IMG/VR virus record: IMGVR_UViG_3300046507_000888
Location: 1 to 57,339 of that record
DNA length: 57,339 bases
Strand: one strand, 5' to 3'
DNA from: a virus
Of the stretch, positions 32,190-41,335 are shown one piece after another (the first letter of the stretch is position 1; every line of letters begins with the position of its first letter). The notes under the pieces are model-generated. The model made no database searches. It saw nothing but the letters and a program-made list of their open reading frames with translations, and was not told where the DNA came from. Both the position numbers and the translations under genes were made by a program.

Positions 32190-32558
32190 ATGACCTATTA
32201 CGACGAAATGGCCGTGATGGCTCTGGATATGATCGCAGAGTTCGGCCAGCCCGTGACCATCAGCAAGATTGAGGCAGGCGAGTATGATCCGGAGAAGGGC
32301 GGGGAGTCGCCGGGCGCCACAATCGAGCAGACCGCCCAAGGCATCCTGCTCGACTTCACCGGTCAGGAATTCCAGAACAACAGCCTCATCAAGCAGGGCG
32401 ACAAGAAGCTCAAGATCGCCGCGCAGGGGCTGGAGTGGGGGCCTGAGTTACTCAACAAGGTCGTTGTTCAAGGTCGCACCTGGTCAATCGTTCCGCCCTT
32501 GAAAGAAATCAACCCGGCCGGCACGCCGATTCTCTACGAATTGCAGGTGCGGTCATGA
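32190..32558 (+). CDS. Head closure/neck protein
   Basis: A 122-residue beta-rich protein: FGQPVTISKIEAGEYDPEKGGESPG, FTGQEFQNNSLIKQGDKKLKIAAQGL, WSIVPPLKEINPAGTPILYELQVR. This is typical of phage head-closure proteins that seal the connector. It overlaps the next gene by ATGA. Confidence 0.7.
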   Translation: MTYYDEMAVMALDMIAEFGQPVTISKIEAGEYDPEKGGESPGATIEQTAQGILLDFTGQEFQNNSLIKQGDKKLKIAAQGLEWGPELLNKVVVQGRTWSIVPPLKEINPAGTPILYELQVRS

Positions 32559-33151
32559 GCCGCGCGGGCGCTGGCCAGTCCGGCAGCTTCGCCCTGAGCC
32601 TCGCCGAGTTTGCGGCCCAGACCAGCGAAGCGATCGATGCAAGTGTGCGCGAGGTCATCATCGAGGTCGGCAACAGCCTGATCCGCATGTCTCCAGTGGG
32701 TAACCCAGAGATCTGGGCGCAGAACGCGATTGCGACCGAGTACAACAAGGCCGTCGACGACCACAACAGCGCTTTGCGCAGTGACACGGCCAACCTCACG
32801 AAGGGCGGCAGACTGAAGAAGGGCCGCAAGCTCAACGACGGCATGGACATCAAGGCGCCCGAAGGCTACGTCGGCGGCCGCTTCCGCGCAAACTGGCACA
32901 TATCCCTCGGGGTGGTCGAGAACGTCACCTTTGACGAGGTAGACCCGAGCGGCGCCGAAACCACTGCCGCGCTGGTCGCTGCAATGAGCGATTTCACCGC
33001 CGGCCAGATCGCCTACATCATCAACAACCTGCCTTACGCAATTCCGTTGGAGTTCGGCCATTCCACGCAGGCACCTGGCGGAATGGTTCGGATAACCGTG
33101 GCTCGCTTCCAGCAGATCGTGCAGGAGGCCATCAGGAACAATCAGGTATGA
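32555..33151 (+). CDS. HK97 gp10-like tail-completion protein
   Basis: A 198-residue protein with VREVIIEVGNSLIRMSPVG, GYVGGRFRANWHISLG, YIINNLPYAIPLEFGHSTQAPGGMVRITVARF. The Y-x-x-x-x-E-x-G-H segment and the PVxTGxxRxxW-like motif fit the HK97 gp10 neck/tail-completion family. Four-base overlaps on both sides. Confidence 0.75.
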   Translation: MSRAGAGQSGSFALSLAEFAAQTSEAIDASVREVIIEVGNSLIRMSPVGNPEIWAQNAIATEYNKAVDDHNSALRSDTANLTKGGRLKKGRKLNDGMDIKAPEGYVGGRFRANWHISLGVVENVTFDEVDPSGAETTAALVAAMSDFTAGQIAYIINNLPYAIPLEFGHSTQAPGGMVRITVARFQQIVQEAIRNNQV

Positions 33152-33564
33152 GTCACGCGATCATCGCCTCGATCTACGAGGCCAAGCTCATCGCATGGAA
33201 CGCTGCCAGGCCGGAGAAGCTGAAGGTCGTGTTCGAGAACACGGCCCACACGCCGGCGGCGGGCGAGACTTACCTGCGCGCCTTCACGATTCCGGGCGAC
33301 ACCACGAGCAACACGCTTGGAGGCGATCACCGGCTGTTTACCGGCTTGTTTCAAGTGAGCATCATCGCGCCGGCGGGCACGGGTAAGACCAAGACGAACC
33401 CCATAGCGGAAGAACTGATCGATCTGTTCCCGTTATACGCCAGGGACACGAAGGGCTTGGTCACCGTGGTGACGATGTCGCCAGTCGACCCAGGCCCCGG
33501 CATCTCCGGCGATTCCACCTACACCGTCCCGGTATCGTTCTTGTACCGAGCCGACACCAATTGA
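33148..33564 (+). CDS. DUF4128-like tail terminator
   Basis: A 138-residue protein with AKLIAWNAARPEKLKVVFENTAHTP, TYLRAFTIPGDTTSNTLGGDHRLFTGLFQVSIIAPAGTG, PIAEELIDLFP, VPVSFLYRAD. This corresponds to DUF4128, the tail-terminator group that caps the tail tube in lambda-like phages. Confidence 0.78.
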   Translation: MSHAIIASIYEAKLIAWNAARPEKLKVVFENTAHTPAAGETYLRAFTIPGDTTSNTLGGDHRLFTGLFQVSIIAPAGTGKTKTNPIAEELIDLFPLYARDTKGLVTVVTMSPVDPGPGISGDSTYTVPVSFLYRADTN

Positions 33565-33614
33565 GCGGCTCGCGCTAGAATCGATCCACGTAAATGGGTA
33601 GGTAGGGCGTCACC

Positions 33615-33875
33615 ATGGATGAAGATACAAAAGCGCGATTACAGTGGCTGGATGAGTCGGCCGATGATCACGCCTGGAACAACCGCGACGAGATTATTGC
33701 CAGCGACAGGTGCATCTGCACTGCCTGCGGGGAATGGTCTACGCCGAGTCAAATTACGAAGTGGTATCTGGAAAAGCATGCTTGTTGTCCTTTCTGCGGC
33801 CTTACCGGGGTCGTCATTGGCTCCAAATCTGGGTTGCCCCTTGAGGCTTATCAAGACAGCCGTATTCCTGAATAA
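33615..33875 (+). CDS. Small zinc-ribbon protein (accessory)
   Basis: An 86-residue protein with two Cys pairs, CICTACGEWS and CCPFCGLTG, spaced as in a zinc ribbon, and WYLEKHA between them. A good AGGTAGGG precedes the ATG. It has its own terminator and sits between tail terminator and tail tube, so it is likely a moron; function unknown. Confidence 0.6.
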   Translation: MDEDTKARLQWLDESADDHAWNNRDEIIASDRCICTACGEWSTPSQITKWYLEKHACCPFCGLTGVVIGSKSGLPLEAYQDSRIPE

Positions 33876-33914
33876 CGGAACCGCTAAATAATTCGCCCAT
33901 TGGGCAATCCCGAG

Positions 33915-33938
33915 AACCCGCCATTGAGCGGGTTTTTT
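33915..33938 (+). terminator. Terminator before the tail tube gene
   Basis: Perfect AACCCGC/GCGGGTT stem, six-base loop and six T, directly upstream of the tail-tube SD. Confidence 0.82.
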
Positions 33939-33962
33939 CATATCTGCAAAGAGGAAATACCC

Positions 33963-34619
33963 ATGGGCTACAAGATCCCGAACGGCGGCACTTTCCAGCA
34001 CGCTGCAACCTATGCCACTGCACTGGCGTTCGCTTCCATCACCAACGCCACTGAAGCTGTGGCCACCGTTGTGGGCGGCACGCTGAGTGCCGGCGATATC
34101 GTGTTGCTGTCTTCGGGCTGGAGCAAGCTGGATAGTAAGGTGGTTCGAGTGAAGGCGGCGACTGCCACGGCAATCACGCTGGAAGGCATCGATACCACTG
34201 ATACTCAGATTTTCCCTGCTGCCGGTGGTGCCGGAACTATGCGCAAGGTACTGACCTGGGTGCAGATCCCGCAGATCTCTGATGTGGCGTTCTCCGGCGG
34301 TGAGCAAAACTACCTCGACGTGGTTTTCCTTGAGGATGACCAGGGCAAGCAAATTCCCACCGACAAGTCAGCCGCAAGCATGGTGCTTACCTTGGCCGAC
34401 GACCCGGCGCAGGACTTCAACAAAGTGCTGATGAAGGCTGATGCCGGTAAACAGGTCGAGGCAGCACGCTTGAATTTGCCCGGTAATGACACCTTGTTGT
34501 ACGGCGCTTACACATCGTTCTCCAAGCAGCCAGCGGTGTCCCGCAACAACCTGTTGACGCGCACTGTGAACTTGGCGCTTCAGGCCGAGCCGACCCGCTA
34601 CCTGACTGCTTTGGTGTAA
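33963..34619 (+). CDS. Major tail tube protein
   Basis: A 218-residue beta-rich protein: GGTFQHAATYATALAFASITNATEAVATVVGG, SSGWSKLDSKVVRVKAATATAITLEG, VTWVQIPQISDVAFSGGEQN-like segment and SAASMVLTLADDPAQDF. This matches lambda V-type tail tube subunits in size and position. AAGAGGAAA precedes ATG 33963; the longer frame reads through the terminator. Confidence 0.85.
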   Translation: MGYKIPNGGTFQHAATYATALAFASITNATEAVATVVGGTLSAGDIVLLSSGWSKLDSKVVRVKAATATAITLEGIDTTDTQIFPAAGGAGTMRKVLTWVQIPQISDVAFSGGEQNYLDVVFLEDDQGKQIPTDKSAASMVLTLADDPAQDFNKVLMKADAGKQVEAARLNLPGNDTLLYGAYTSFSKQPAVSRNNLLTRTVNLALQAEPTRYLTALV

Positions 34620-34622
34620 CCC

Positions 34623-35003
34623 ATGGCAAAAATCCGAATCGCCCAGAACCCGTCGTTCAAGGCCATGGCGTTGATCCCGATCGTTGGCAGCGAGCCCGAA
34701 AAGATTGAGTTCACGTTCAAGTATCGGGATCGGCTGGAACTGGCCGCTCTTTTTGATGAGTGGAACCGAAATCGCAAGGATGCCTTGGCCGCGCTTGGTG
34801 ATCAGCCGTCTCTTTCTGAGGTTGTTGCTGCCGATGCAGCTCAGCAGACTCAGCAGATCAAGGATCTGGTAGTTGGCTGGTCCTTTGACGACAAGTTCGA
34901 TGAGAAGAACATCGCAGCATTTGTGAAGTCGTGCCAAGGCGCCACCGAGGCGGTAGTCGACGCTTATCAGGGCGCATACAACCAGGCCCGCTTGGGAAAC
35001 TGA
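34623..35003 (+). CDS. Tail assembly chaperone, short form (G-like)
   Basis: A 126-residue protein: ALIPIVGSEPEKIEFTFKYRDRLELAALFDEW, acidic and helical C-terminus ending QARLGN. It is a phage tail assembly chaperone of the G type that coats the tape measure during tube polymerisation. A G GGA AAC slippery sequence sits at its last codons, so a minor fraction is extended into the T-like frame. Confidence 0.85.
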   Translation: MAKIRIAQNPSFKAMALIPIVGSEPEKIEFTFKYRDRLELAALFDEWNRNRKDALAALGDQPSLSEVVAADAAQQTQQIKDLVVGWSFDDKFDEKNIAAFVKSCQGATEAVVDAYQGAYNQARLGN

Positions 35004-35323
35004 CGGATGCCGCGCGCGCTATGTATGCGCCCGCGGCGCCAGCTGAGCTGATGAGTATGTTCGGCCTCTCGCCAAGTGATCTGGAAGAGGAAACGGAGGT
35101 CTGGCCATGCAACTGGCCGGCCTTCCTCCTGTTCAACCGAATGTCCACGCAGTGGCGGGTCGGCACCGGTGGCGCCATCGGCCTCGATTACAACTGCATT
35201 CGCGATGTAGCCAGATTCCTCGGCATCAAGAAAAACAAACTCGCTGGAATCTTTCCTGACCTTCAGGTGCTGGAAGGCGAAGCCCTGCGCGTCATGGCGG
35301 AGGAAAGGGACAACAGCCCGTAA
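34623..35323 (+). CDS. Tail assembly chaperone, -1 frameshift fusion (GT-like, DUF1799 end)
   Basis: The -1 frame opens from the slippery site to a stop at 35323 and encodes a DUF1799-like segment (LTDAARAMYAPAAPAELMSMFGLSPSDLEEETEVWP ... LDYNCIRDVARFLGIKKNKL). After decoding AAC at 34998-35000 and slipping back one base, translation resumes at CTG (35000-35002), giving a 233-residue fusion (126 + 107). The T segment has no good SD of its own, supporting expression by frameshift. Confidence 0.82.
34994..35000 (+). promoter_or_regulatory. -1 ribosomal frameshift site GGGAAAC
   Basis: The heptamer G GGA AAC is in phase with the upstream gene (TTG GGA AAC TGA) and fits X XXY YYZ. It is one base different from the lambda G-T signal GGGAAAG and is immediately followed by the zero-frame stop. 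Confidence 0.85.
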
Positions 35324-35350
35324 GTGCGGGCGCTTATTCAAGGTGGGTCG

Positions 35351-38300
35351 ATGAACATTGCAGAACTCGGCGTCAAGATCGACTCGGCCGATGCAATCGA
35401 GGCCAAAACCAGCCTTGATGAAATGGCAAAGGCCGGCGGCCGCGCCGAGCAATCCGCTGTTTCGCTGATGAATGAAATGCAGGCGCTGGAGAAGTCACTT
35501 TCTACCAGTGCCAAGACGACGCAGGATCTCGCGAAACAGCGAGATGCGCTGGCGAAGCTGACGAAGACAGGCGCCTATGGCGAGGCTGAAACCGCGAAGA
35601 TCTCGGCGCAGCTCGACAAGCAGCAGTTGGCGCTTGCCAAGTCAGCCATGGATGAGCAGAAGGCCCTAAACAGCTTGCTGGGTGCGATTGACCCGGCCCG
35701 CGCTGCGCTGGCGAAACTGGACACCCAAGTTGAGCAGCTAGGCAAGCATCTGGATGCCGGCCGGATCAGCCAAGATCAATACAACTCTGCCCTTAGCAAA
35801 ATCGACAAGGACTACGACAAGCTCAACAAAACAGCCACTGGGTTCGACAAGCTGCGACTCGGCTCCCGCCAGGCGCAGGAAAACGTCGTGCAGTTGGGGA
35901 ATGCGCTTTCCTCTGGAGACTGGGGGAGCGGTGTTCGAGCGGTTGCCCAGTTGGGCGCTGGTGCGGGTGAGGGCGCTGCGGGATTGCTCGCAATTCTCGG
36001 GCCTCTTGCGCTCGCCACGGCTGCGGTCGGCGCGCTCGGATATGCGTTCTACAAGGGAAGTGAGGAGCAGGACAGCTACAACAAATCGCTCATCCTGACG
36101 GGCAACTACGCCGGTGTGAGCGCTGGGCAGCTCGGGGATATGGCACGCCAGGTCAGCGCAACAGTCGGCTCGACCGGGCAAGCCGCTGAGGTTCTGGCGC
36201 TACTCGCGGGTAACGGCAAGATTGCGGGCGAAAGCTTTGTCGGTATTACCCAAGCCGCCGTGTCGATGCAGGAGGCTACAGGCAAGGCAGTCAGTGAGAC
36301 TGTTGCGGAGTTTTCTAAGCTCGCCGATGACCCAGTCAAAGCGTCAGCAGCTCTGAATGAGCAGTACCACTATCTGACCGCATCGGTTTACTCGCAGATC
36401 GCTGCGCTTGAATCGCAGGGCAATCATGCCGGTGCTGTGAAGCTTGCCACCGAGTCCTTTGCTGATGCGATCAATCAACGCACGCCTAAGATCCTTGAGA
36501 ACCTGAGTTTCTGGGAGAAGGGCTACAACGCTGTTGCTCGGGCTGCTGACGGACTGAAGAACATCGGTCGCCGCGACATCAATGCGGAAATCGAAACTGC
36601 TCGGAATGATCTCCAGCAGGCTGAAAGTATGGATGGCTTGTTTCAGAGTCAGAAATCCAAGGATGCGCTGATCGAGTTTCGGCGAAATCGTCTCAATATG
36701 CTCGAGGATCAGAAGGCCGCCGAAGCTGACATCGCTAAGTGGGAAGGGGAGCAGGCTAAAGCCCAAGGTGATGCCGTTTCGTCCATGGGCAAGATAGATG
36801 CTCTCACTAAGTCAGCGTGGACGAATGAGCAAAAACGCACCAACGCGATTAAAGAATATAAGCAACAGCTCGAAGACATCCGCAAGGTGTCGCCCAACGA
36901 CCCGCGTCTGAATCAGGCTGCGATCGACAAGAACTTGGCGAACATCAATGACCAGTTCAAGGATCCGAAAGCAGCTGGCTCGCAGGTCGATCTAACAGGC
37001 TTCAACAGCGCGAAGAACAACCTCGCAGCCATCAGTGCGGAATACAAAAACGCTCAGAAGGAGCTGGACGCCGCGCAGAAGGCAGGGCTCGTTTCTCAAG
37101 CCGACTATGCCTTGAAGCGTGAAGCCCTGATTGGGAATGAGCTCGACGAAGTGACTGCGGCTTACGAGGCGGAGATTGCCGCGCTGGAAACCGCGAAGTC
37201 GAAGAAGACCACTTCTGCCGCGCAAAGCATCCAGCTGGATCAGAAGATCGCCGACGCCCGCGCGGGCATGGTCAAAGCGCAGAAGGACGCGGACAGCCAA
37301 CTCGATGTTCTTGCTACGAACGAGACTGGCCGCCTCGATCGACAAGAGCGAGCGATCACGACCTACGTTCAGGCGTTGGCTCAGCAACAGCGAGCGCTGG
37401 AACTGGCAGGGCAGCGAGCCGTTCTCGGCGTCGGGCAGGGCGATCGCCAGAACGCGCTCAACAACGAGCTGAACAGCCAGCAGGATAGGTTTGCTCAGCA
37501 GTCGCTGGAACTGGCAAACCAGAAGTCAGATCCGTCGCGGAACATGTCGGAGGAGGAGTTCGCCCGGAAGTCGCAGGCTCTTGCCGATGCGAACAAGGCT
37601 GCCACCGACCAAATACGCCAAAACTACGCGGACGTGGAGGCGGCGCAGGGTGATTGGACGAAAGGCGCAACGTCGGCCTGGGCAAATTACCTGGACTCGG
37701 CGAGCAACATTGCCGGCCAGACAAAGACCCTGTTCGGCAACGCCTTCAGCTCGATGGAAGATGCGGTCGTCAACTTCGCCATGACCGGCAAGCTTTCGTT
37801 TGCGGATTTCACCAAATCGATATTGGCGGACATGGCGCGGATTGCGACCCGGCAGGCCAGTTCTGCGTTGCTGAGCAGCCTCGTCGGCGCTGCCACCAGT
37901 TATTTCACTGGTGGCGGCAACGGGCTTGCGGCTGGCTCTGCAGGTGCGACCTCGTCGAATCTCGGCGCATCCTCAGCGGGCTACTCCAGTACCTACTTCC
38001 CACAGGCACTCGGCGGCGCGTGGTCGTCGGGCGTGCAAATGTTCGCCAACGGCGGCGCCTTCACCAACAACATCGTCAGCACGCCGACCGCCTTCGGGAT
38101 GGCCGGCGGCCGGGCGGGTGTCATGGGTGAGGCGGGGCCGGAGGCGATCATGCCGCTGACCCGGACTTCCAGCGGCAAGCTGGGCGTTCTCGCGGCTGGC
38201 GGTGGTTCCGGGACTGCAATCAGCATCAGCGCGCCGGTTACGGTGGTGACCGAAGATCGCAGCTCTGAAGGCATGCAGATCGACCAACAAGCACTTTCTA

Positions 38301-38401
38301 AAAACCTACAGTCGCAAATGCAGGCCGTGGCCGAAAAAGCCGTAGCTGATTCTTGGCGCGCGGGCGGTACGAGCTTCCGAAATGTAAATGGGAGGGCCTG
38401 A
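35351..38401 (+). CDS. Tail tape measure protein
   Basis: A 1016-residue protein from ATG 35351. A long helical N-terminal region (coiled coils) is followed by a hydrophobic stretch (GAAGLLAILGPLALATAAVGALGYAFY, about 210-235), more coiled coil, a lambda-type tape-measure C-terminal motif (AFSSMEDAVVNFAMTGKLSFADFTKSILADMARIATRQA) and the common end FANGGAFTNNIV...GEAGPEAIMPL. It sets tail length; 1016 residues at about 1.5 angstrom each suggests a tail near 150 nm. Confidence 0.95.
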   Translation: MNIAELGVKIDSADAIEAKTSLDEMAKAGGRAEQSAVSLMNEMQALEKSLSTSAKTTQDLAKQRDALAKLTKTGAYGEAETAKISAQLDKQQLALAKSAMDEQKALNSLLGAIDPARAALAKLDTQVEQLGKHLDAGRISQDQYNSALSKIDKDYDKLNKTATGFDKLRLGSRQAQENVVQLGNALSSGDWGSGVRAVAQLGAGAGEGAAGLLAILGPLALATAAVGALGYAFYKGSEEQDSYNKSLILTGNYAGVSAGQLGDMARQVSATVGSTGQAAEVLALLAGNGKIAGESFVGITQAAVSMQEATGKAVSETVAEFSKLADDPVKASAALNEQYHYLTASVYSQIAALESQGNHAGAVKLATESFADAINQRTPKILENLSFWEKGYNAVARAADGLKNIGRRDINAEIETARNDLQQAESMDGLFQSQKSKDALIEFRRNRLNMLEDQKAAEADIAKWEGEQAKAQGDAVSSMGKIDALTKSAWTNEQKRTNAIKEYKQQLEDIRKVSPNDPRLNQAAIDKNLANINDQFKDPKAAGSQVDLTGFNSAKNNLAAISAEYKNAQKELDAAQKAGLVSQADYALKREALIGNELDEVTAAYEAEIAALETAKSKKTTSAAQSIQLDQKIADARAGMVKAQKDADSQLDVLATNETGRLDRQERAITTYVQALAQQQRALELAGQRAVLGVGQGDRQNALNNELNSQQDRFAQQSLELANQKSDPSRNMSEEEFARKSQALADANKAATDQIRQNYADVEAAQGDWTKGATSAWANYLDSASNIAGQTKTLFGNAFSSMEDAVVNFAMTGKLSFADFTKSILADMARIATRQASSALLSSLVGAATSYFTGGGNGLAAGSAGATSSNLGASSAGYSSTYFPQALGGAWSSGVQMFANGGAFTNNIVSTPTAFGMAGGRAGVMGEAGPEAIMPLTRTSSGKLGVLAAGGGSGTAISISAPVTVVTEDRSSEGMQIDQQALSKNLQSQMQAVAEKAVADSWRAGGTSFRNVNGRA

Positions 38402-38739
38402 TGGCCATCGAGAAATTCATCTGGCCAACCGAGCGCGGGGAAACACCCGAAATCACCTATCGGGTGCGCACTTCGAAATTCGGTAACGGCTACGCGCAGA
38501 ACGTCGGTGACGGCCCGAATAACAAAGAGGACTCCTACCCGGTTACCTACGTCGGCCAGAAGGCCAAGGTGCTGGAGATCACGGCATTCCTCGACCGGCA
38601 CGCCGGCGCAAAGGCGTTCCTCTGGACAACGCCTCTCGGCGAACTCGGGCTATTTACCTGCAAAAATCCCGCTCCCACACCAATGGGGGGCGGGGTCTTC
38701 AAACTCACCGCCACGTTTGAGCGTGCATTTCATCCATAA
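38401..38739 (+). CDS. Minor tail protein M
   Basis: A 112-residue protein: FIWPTERGETPEITYRVRTSKFGNGYAQNVGDG, AFLDRHAGAKAFLWTTPLGE, FKLTATFERAF. This is the phage minor tail protein M family (distal tail). The ATG shares a base with the tape-measure stop. Confidence 0.88.
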   Translation: MAIEKFIWPTERGETPEITYRVRTSKFGNGYAQNVGDGPNNKEDSYPVTYVGQKAKVLEITAFLDRHAGAKAFLWTTPLGELGLFTCKNPAPTPMGGGVFKLTATFERAFHP

Positions 38740-38748
38740 GGGGCAACC

Positions 38749-39498
38749 ATGCCGCTGATCAGTGACATCCAGGTGATTGAGCCTGGCAGCGAAGTGCTGC
38801 TCCTTGAATTGGACGGCACAGACTATGGGGCAGATGTACTGCGCTTCCACGGGCACGCGATTCCGCACACACCGGCCGAGTTGATCGCCGCCGGCGCGGA
38901 TGCCGATCAACTGCCGGCGAAAGCAATCTACTGGCAGGGCAACGAGTACAGCGCCTGGCCGATGCAGATCGATGGTATCGAGGCGAACGGCGACGGGACG
39001 GCAGTACGGCCGACATTGTCAGTCGGCAACGTCAACGGGCGCATCACCGCGCTGTGCCTCGCGTTCGAGGATTTGCTCGAGTTCAAGCTCACGATGCGTC
39101 ACACGCTCGGCAGCTATCTCGATGCCGCCAACTTTCCAGCTGGCAATCCGACGGCAGATCCGACCCAAGAGACGATCGAGGTCTGGTACATCGACCAGAA
39201 AACGAACGAGGACGGGGAGAATGTCAGTTGGGAGCTGGCCAGCCCGGGAGACGTCGGCAACGAGTCGATTGGCCGGCAGGCCACGACGCTGTGCCATTGG
39301 GCGCTGACGGGGGGGTACAGAGGCCCAGATTGCCAGTACACGGGCCCCTATTTCGATATGGAAGGAAATCCCACGGACAACGCCGAACTGGATCAGTGTG
39401 ACGCCACACTCGGCAAGGGCTGCATCCCGCGCTTCGGCGAAGGCAACCCGCTCCCGTTCGGTGGCTTCCCGGCTGTTTCCCTGATCGCAAGGAGCTGA
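38749..39498 (+). CDS. Minor tail protein L
   Basis: A 249-residue protein of the L family: IQVIEPGSEVLLLELDGT, YWQGNEYSAWPMQIDGIEANGDGT, VNGRITALCLAFEDL, with the conserved Cys set in the last 70 residues (LCHWAL, PDCQYTG, DQCDATL, KGCIPRFG). In lambda L these cysteines bind an iron-sulfur cluster. Confidence 0.9.
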   Translation: MPLISDIQVIEPGSEVLLLELDGTDYGADVLRFHGHAIPHTPAELIAAGADADQLPAKAIYWQGNEYSAWPMQIDGIEANGDGTAVRPTLSVGNVNGRITALCLAFEDLLEFKLTMRHTLGSYLDAANFPAGNPTADPTQETIEVWYIDQKTNEDGENVSWELASPGDVGNESIGRQATTLCHWALTGGYRGPDCQYTGPYFDMEGNPTDNAELDQCDATLGKGCIPRFGEGNPLPFGGFPAVSLIARS

Positions 39499-39499
39499 C

Positions 39500-40264
39500 A
39501 TGCGAAAGCACATCTTGAACGCTATCCAAGCGCACGCGGCGGCCGAGTACCCGAAAGAGTGCTGCGGGCTGCTGCTGGCCGTCGGGCGCAAGCAGCAATA
39601 CTTCCCCTGCAAGAATGTCTCGACCGAGCCGAATGAAGAGTTTCGAATCGATCCGCAGCAATATGCCGCAGCCGAGGACATCGGTGAGGTGATTGGCGTG
39701 GTGCATTCGCATCCGGACGCCACCAGTAGGCCCTCGCCGCGTGATCTCGCTATGTGCGAGGCCACCGCGCTGCCGTGGCACATTTTGAGCTGGCCAGAAG
39801 GAGACTTGAGGACGGTCATGCCGTCCGGAGAGGTGCCGCTGCTCAAGCGTCCTTTCGTGCACGGCGCTTGGGACTGCTGGCAGGTCTGCGCAGATTGGTA
39901 CAAGCGCGAGTGGGGGCTTGAGTTCGAAGCTTTCAAGCGCGCAGATGGTTGGTGGGAGAGCAAGGACAACACTAGCTTGTACGAGGCGAACTATGAGGCC
40001 GCCGGCTTCTACCGCGTCGCAAAGCCGCAGCGCGGTGACATGGTCGTGATGGAGGTAGGGCGGACGGTTTACCCGAACCACGCCGGGATCTTTCTCGGCT
40101 CTGAACCGGCGTTGCCAAGCGAGGATGCTGAGACCTTTGGCCCCGGCCCGTTTCTGCTGCACCACCTGTACGGGAGGCCGTCCGAGGTTATCGTTTTCGG
40201 TGGGCCATGGCTTGATCGCGCACGGTTGATCCTCAGACACAGAGATGCGCGAGCCATTGCTTGA
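39500..40264 (+). CDS. Tail assembly protein K (JAMM + NlpC/P60)
   Basis: A 254-residue bifunctional K-type protein. The N-terminal MPN/JAMM domain shows E20 and HSHPDATSRPSPRD (H69, H71, D82). The C-terminal NlpC/P60 peptidase shows the Cys nucleophile in AWDCWQV (C126), the RGDMVVM motif and His in PNHAGIFLG (H194). It processes tail components and may cut peptidoglycan during DNA entry. Confidence 0.9.
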   Translation: MRKHILNAIQAHAAAEYPKECCGLLLAVGRKQQYFPCKNVSTEPNEEFRIDPQQYAAAEDIGEVIGVVHSHPDATSRPSPRDLAMCEATALPWHILSWPEGDLRTVMPSGEVPLLKRPFVHGAWDCWQVCADWYKREWGLEFEAFKRADGWWESKDNTSLYEANYEAAGFYRVAKPQRGDMVVMEVGRTVYPNHAGIFLGSEPALPSEDAETFGPGPFLLHHLYGRPSEVIVFGGPWLDRARLILRHRDARAIA

Positions 40265-40415
40265 TTCCGCATGGGAGTGCGTCGTGCCGAGGTTGGGTAA
40301 CTCGATTGAGTTGAATGGATGAAAGCAGGATTAGAAGGGCGAAGACCTGACTCGATGATAAGCCAGGTCAGGGAGCTTTATCAGGCGAAAGCCAAACGAC
40401 GCGAATCAGGCTCTG

Positions 40416-40613
40416 TCACTTTTTTTTATACGCAGCGAACTCTTTTACGCATATCTTTTTGGCCATTCGTTCTATTTCACCGATTGTAAGTTCTGAAATC
40501 GGGGAGTCTGGTTTTATCCAAACGTGAGTTTGAGTGCCTGTTTCACTATTTGTAAGGACGGTTAACAGGCGTTCATCCTTTGTGAGTCCTACTTGTGAAA
40601 TTTTGAAAGACAT
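40416..40613 (-). CDS. Small antisense protein, unknown function
   Basis: A 65-residue protein (ISQVGLTKDERLLTVLTNSETGTQTHVWIKPDSP, basic C-terminus) on the minus strand between K and the lipoprotein gene. The ATG has a GGAGG a few bases upstream. AT-richer than the tail genes; likely a moron. Confidence 0.55.
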   Translation of the reverse strand: MSFKISQVGLTKDERLLTVLTNSETGTQTHVWIKPDSPISELTIGEIERMAKKICVKEFAAYKKK

Positions 40614-40923
40614 ACGACCTCCAGGTCAGTGACGCGCAAGAAATGGCGCGTATCCAGTCCGTAGGAAAGCTGGGGAGGACTGGGAATCCAAATTTGAAGG
40701 CAATATGCTACTATTGTTTTGCCTAATTTGGTACTGGTGTTCCAGCCAAGCTGGATGTTTTAACAGTGGTTTTGTTGATAGGTATATGCGAAGTAACTCC
40801 CCCGTAAATTGAGCTTGGATCGTTGCAGAGATATGGCAACAGAAGAGCTCCGCCTGCGTCAGCGTTTTCCCCGCCATTAGGTCGAGTGATATCTTGCAGC
40901 CCTTTCCCACAGGAGTGACCTGC
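40614..40923. other. Intergenic stretch upstream of the lipoprotein gene
   Basis: About 310 bases without a convincing gene, partly AT-rich. A -10-like TACTAT at 40709-40714 is present but lacks a good -35. It probably holds the promoter of the lipoprotein moron. Confidence 0.3.
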
Positions 40924-41280
40924 ATGAAATTGATCGTAGGAGCGTTGGCGGTAGCGCTGTTGGCGGGGTGTGCGACCACGAACGACATTCGGAGTAATCC
41001 GCCCATCGTGAAGGTGTCTTCAAATAAGTCCGCGAAACATGTGGCCGAGTGCATCCGTGATGGTTGGCAGGGCACTTCGTTGATTGGCGGTAGCGTAGGA
41101 GGGGTTTTACAGACCTCTGGTGAAAAATATTCGGTGATTGCACCGAACCCAGAATCGCCTTGGCATGTCGCTGACGTGACACCGACTCCGAACGGGTCTG
41201 AAGTTGCTTACCACTTCTTTCGAACTTGGCAGGATCCATCCTCGAGCGTTACCGATGTAGTTAGGAATTGCTCCCGATAG
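40924..41280 (+). CDS. Lipoprotein moron in the tail operon
   Basis: A 118-residue lipoprotein: signal LIVGALAVALLAGC (lipobox LAGC, Cys about residue 16), then a mature domain with CIRDGWQGTSLIGGSVGGVLQTSGEKYSVIAP and a second Cys near the C-terminus. AGGAGTG precedes ATG 40924 and a terminator follows. Phage lipoproteins in this position often block superinfection or DNA entry (Cor/Llp-type idea); not proven here. Confidence 0.72.
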   Translation: MKLIVGALAVALLAGCATTNDIRSNPPIVKVSSNKSAKHVAECIRDGWQGTSLIGGSVGGVLQTSGEKYSVIAPNPESPWHVADVTPTPNGSEVAYHFFRTWQDPSSSVTDVVRNCSR

Positions 41281-41297
41281 TGACCATTTTTTTTCAA

Positions 41298-41318
41298 GCC
41301 GCCCAAGGGCGGTTTTTT
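41298..41318 (+). terminator. Terminator after the lipoprotein gene
   Basis: CCGCC/GGCGG stem with a four-base loop and six T, directly ahead of the SD of tail gene I. Confidence 0.78.
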
Positions 41319-41335
41319 ATTGCCCGGAGAACAGC

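Noticed and set aside
35022-35323. Independent start for the DUF1799-like T segment
   Set aside because: The in-frame ATG near 35022 has no SD at normal spacing, while the in-phase slippery heptamer explains expression by frameshift.
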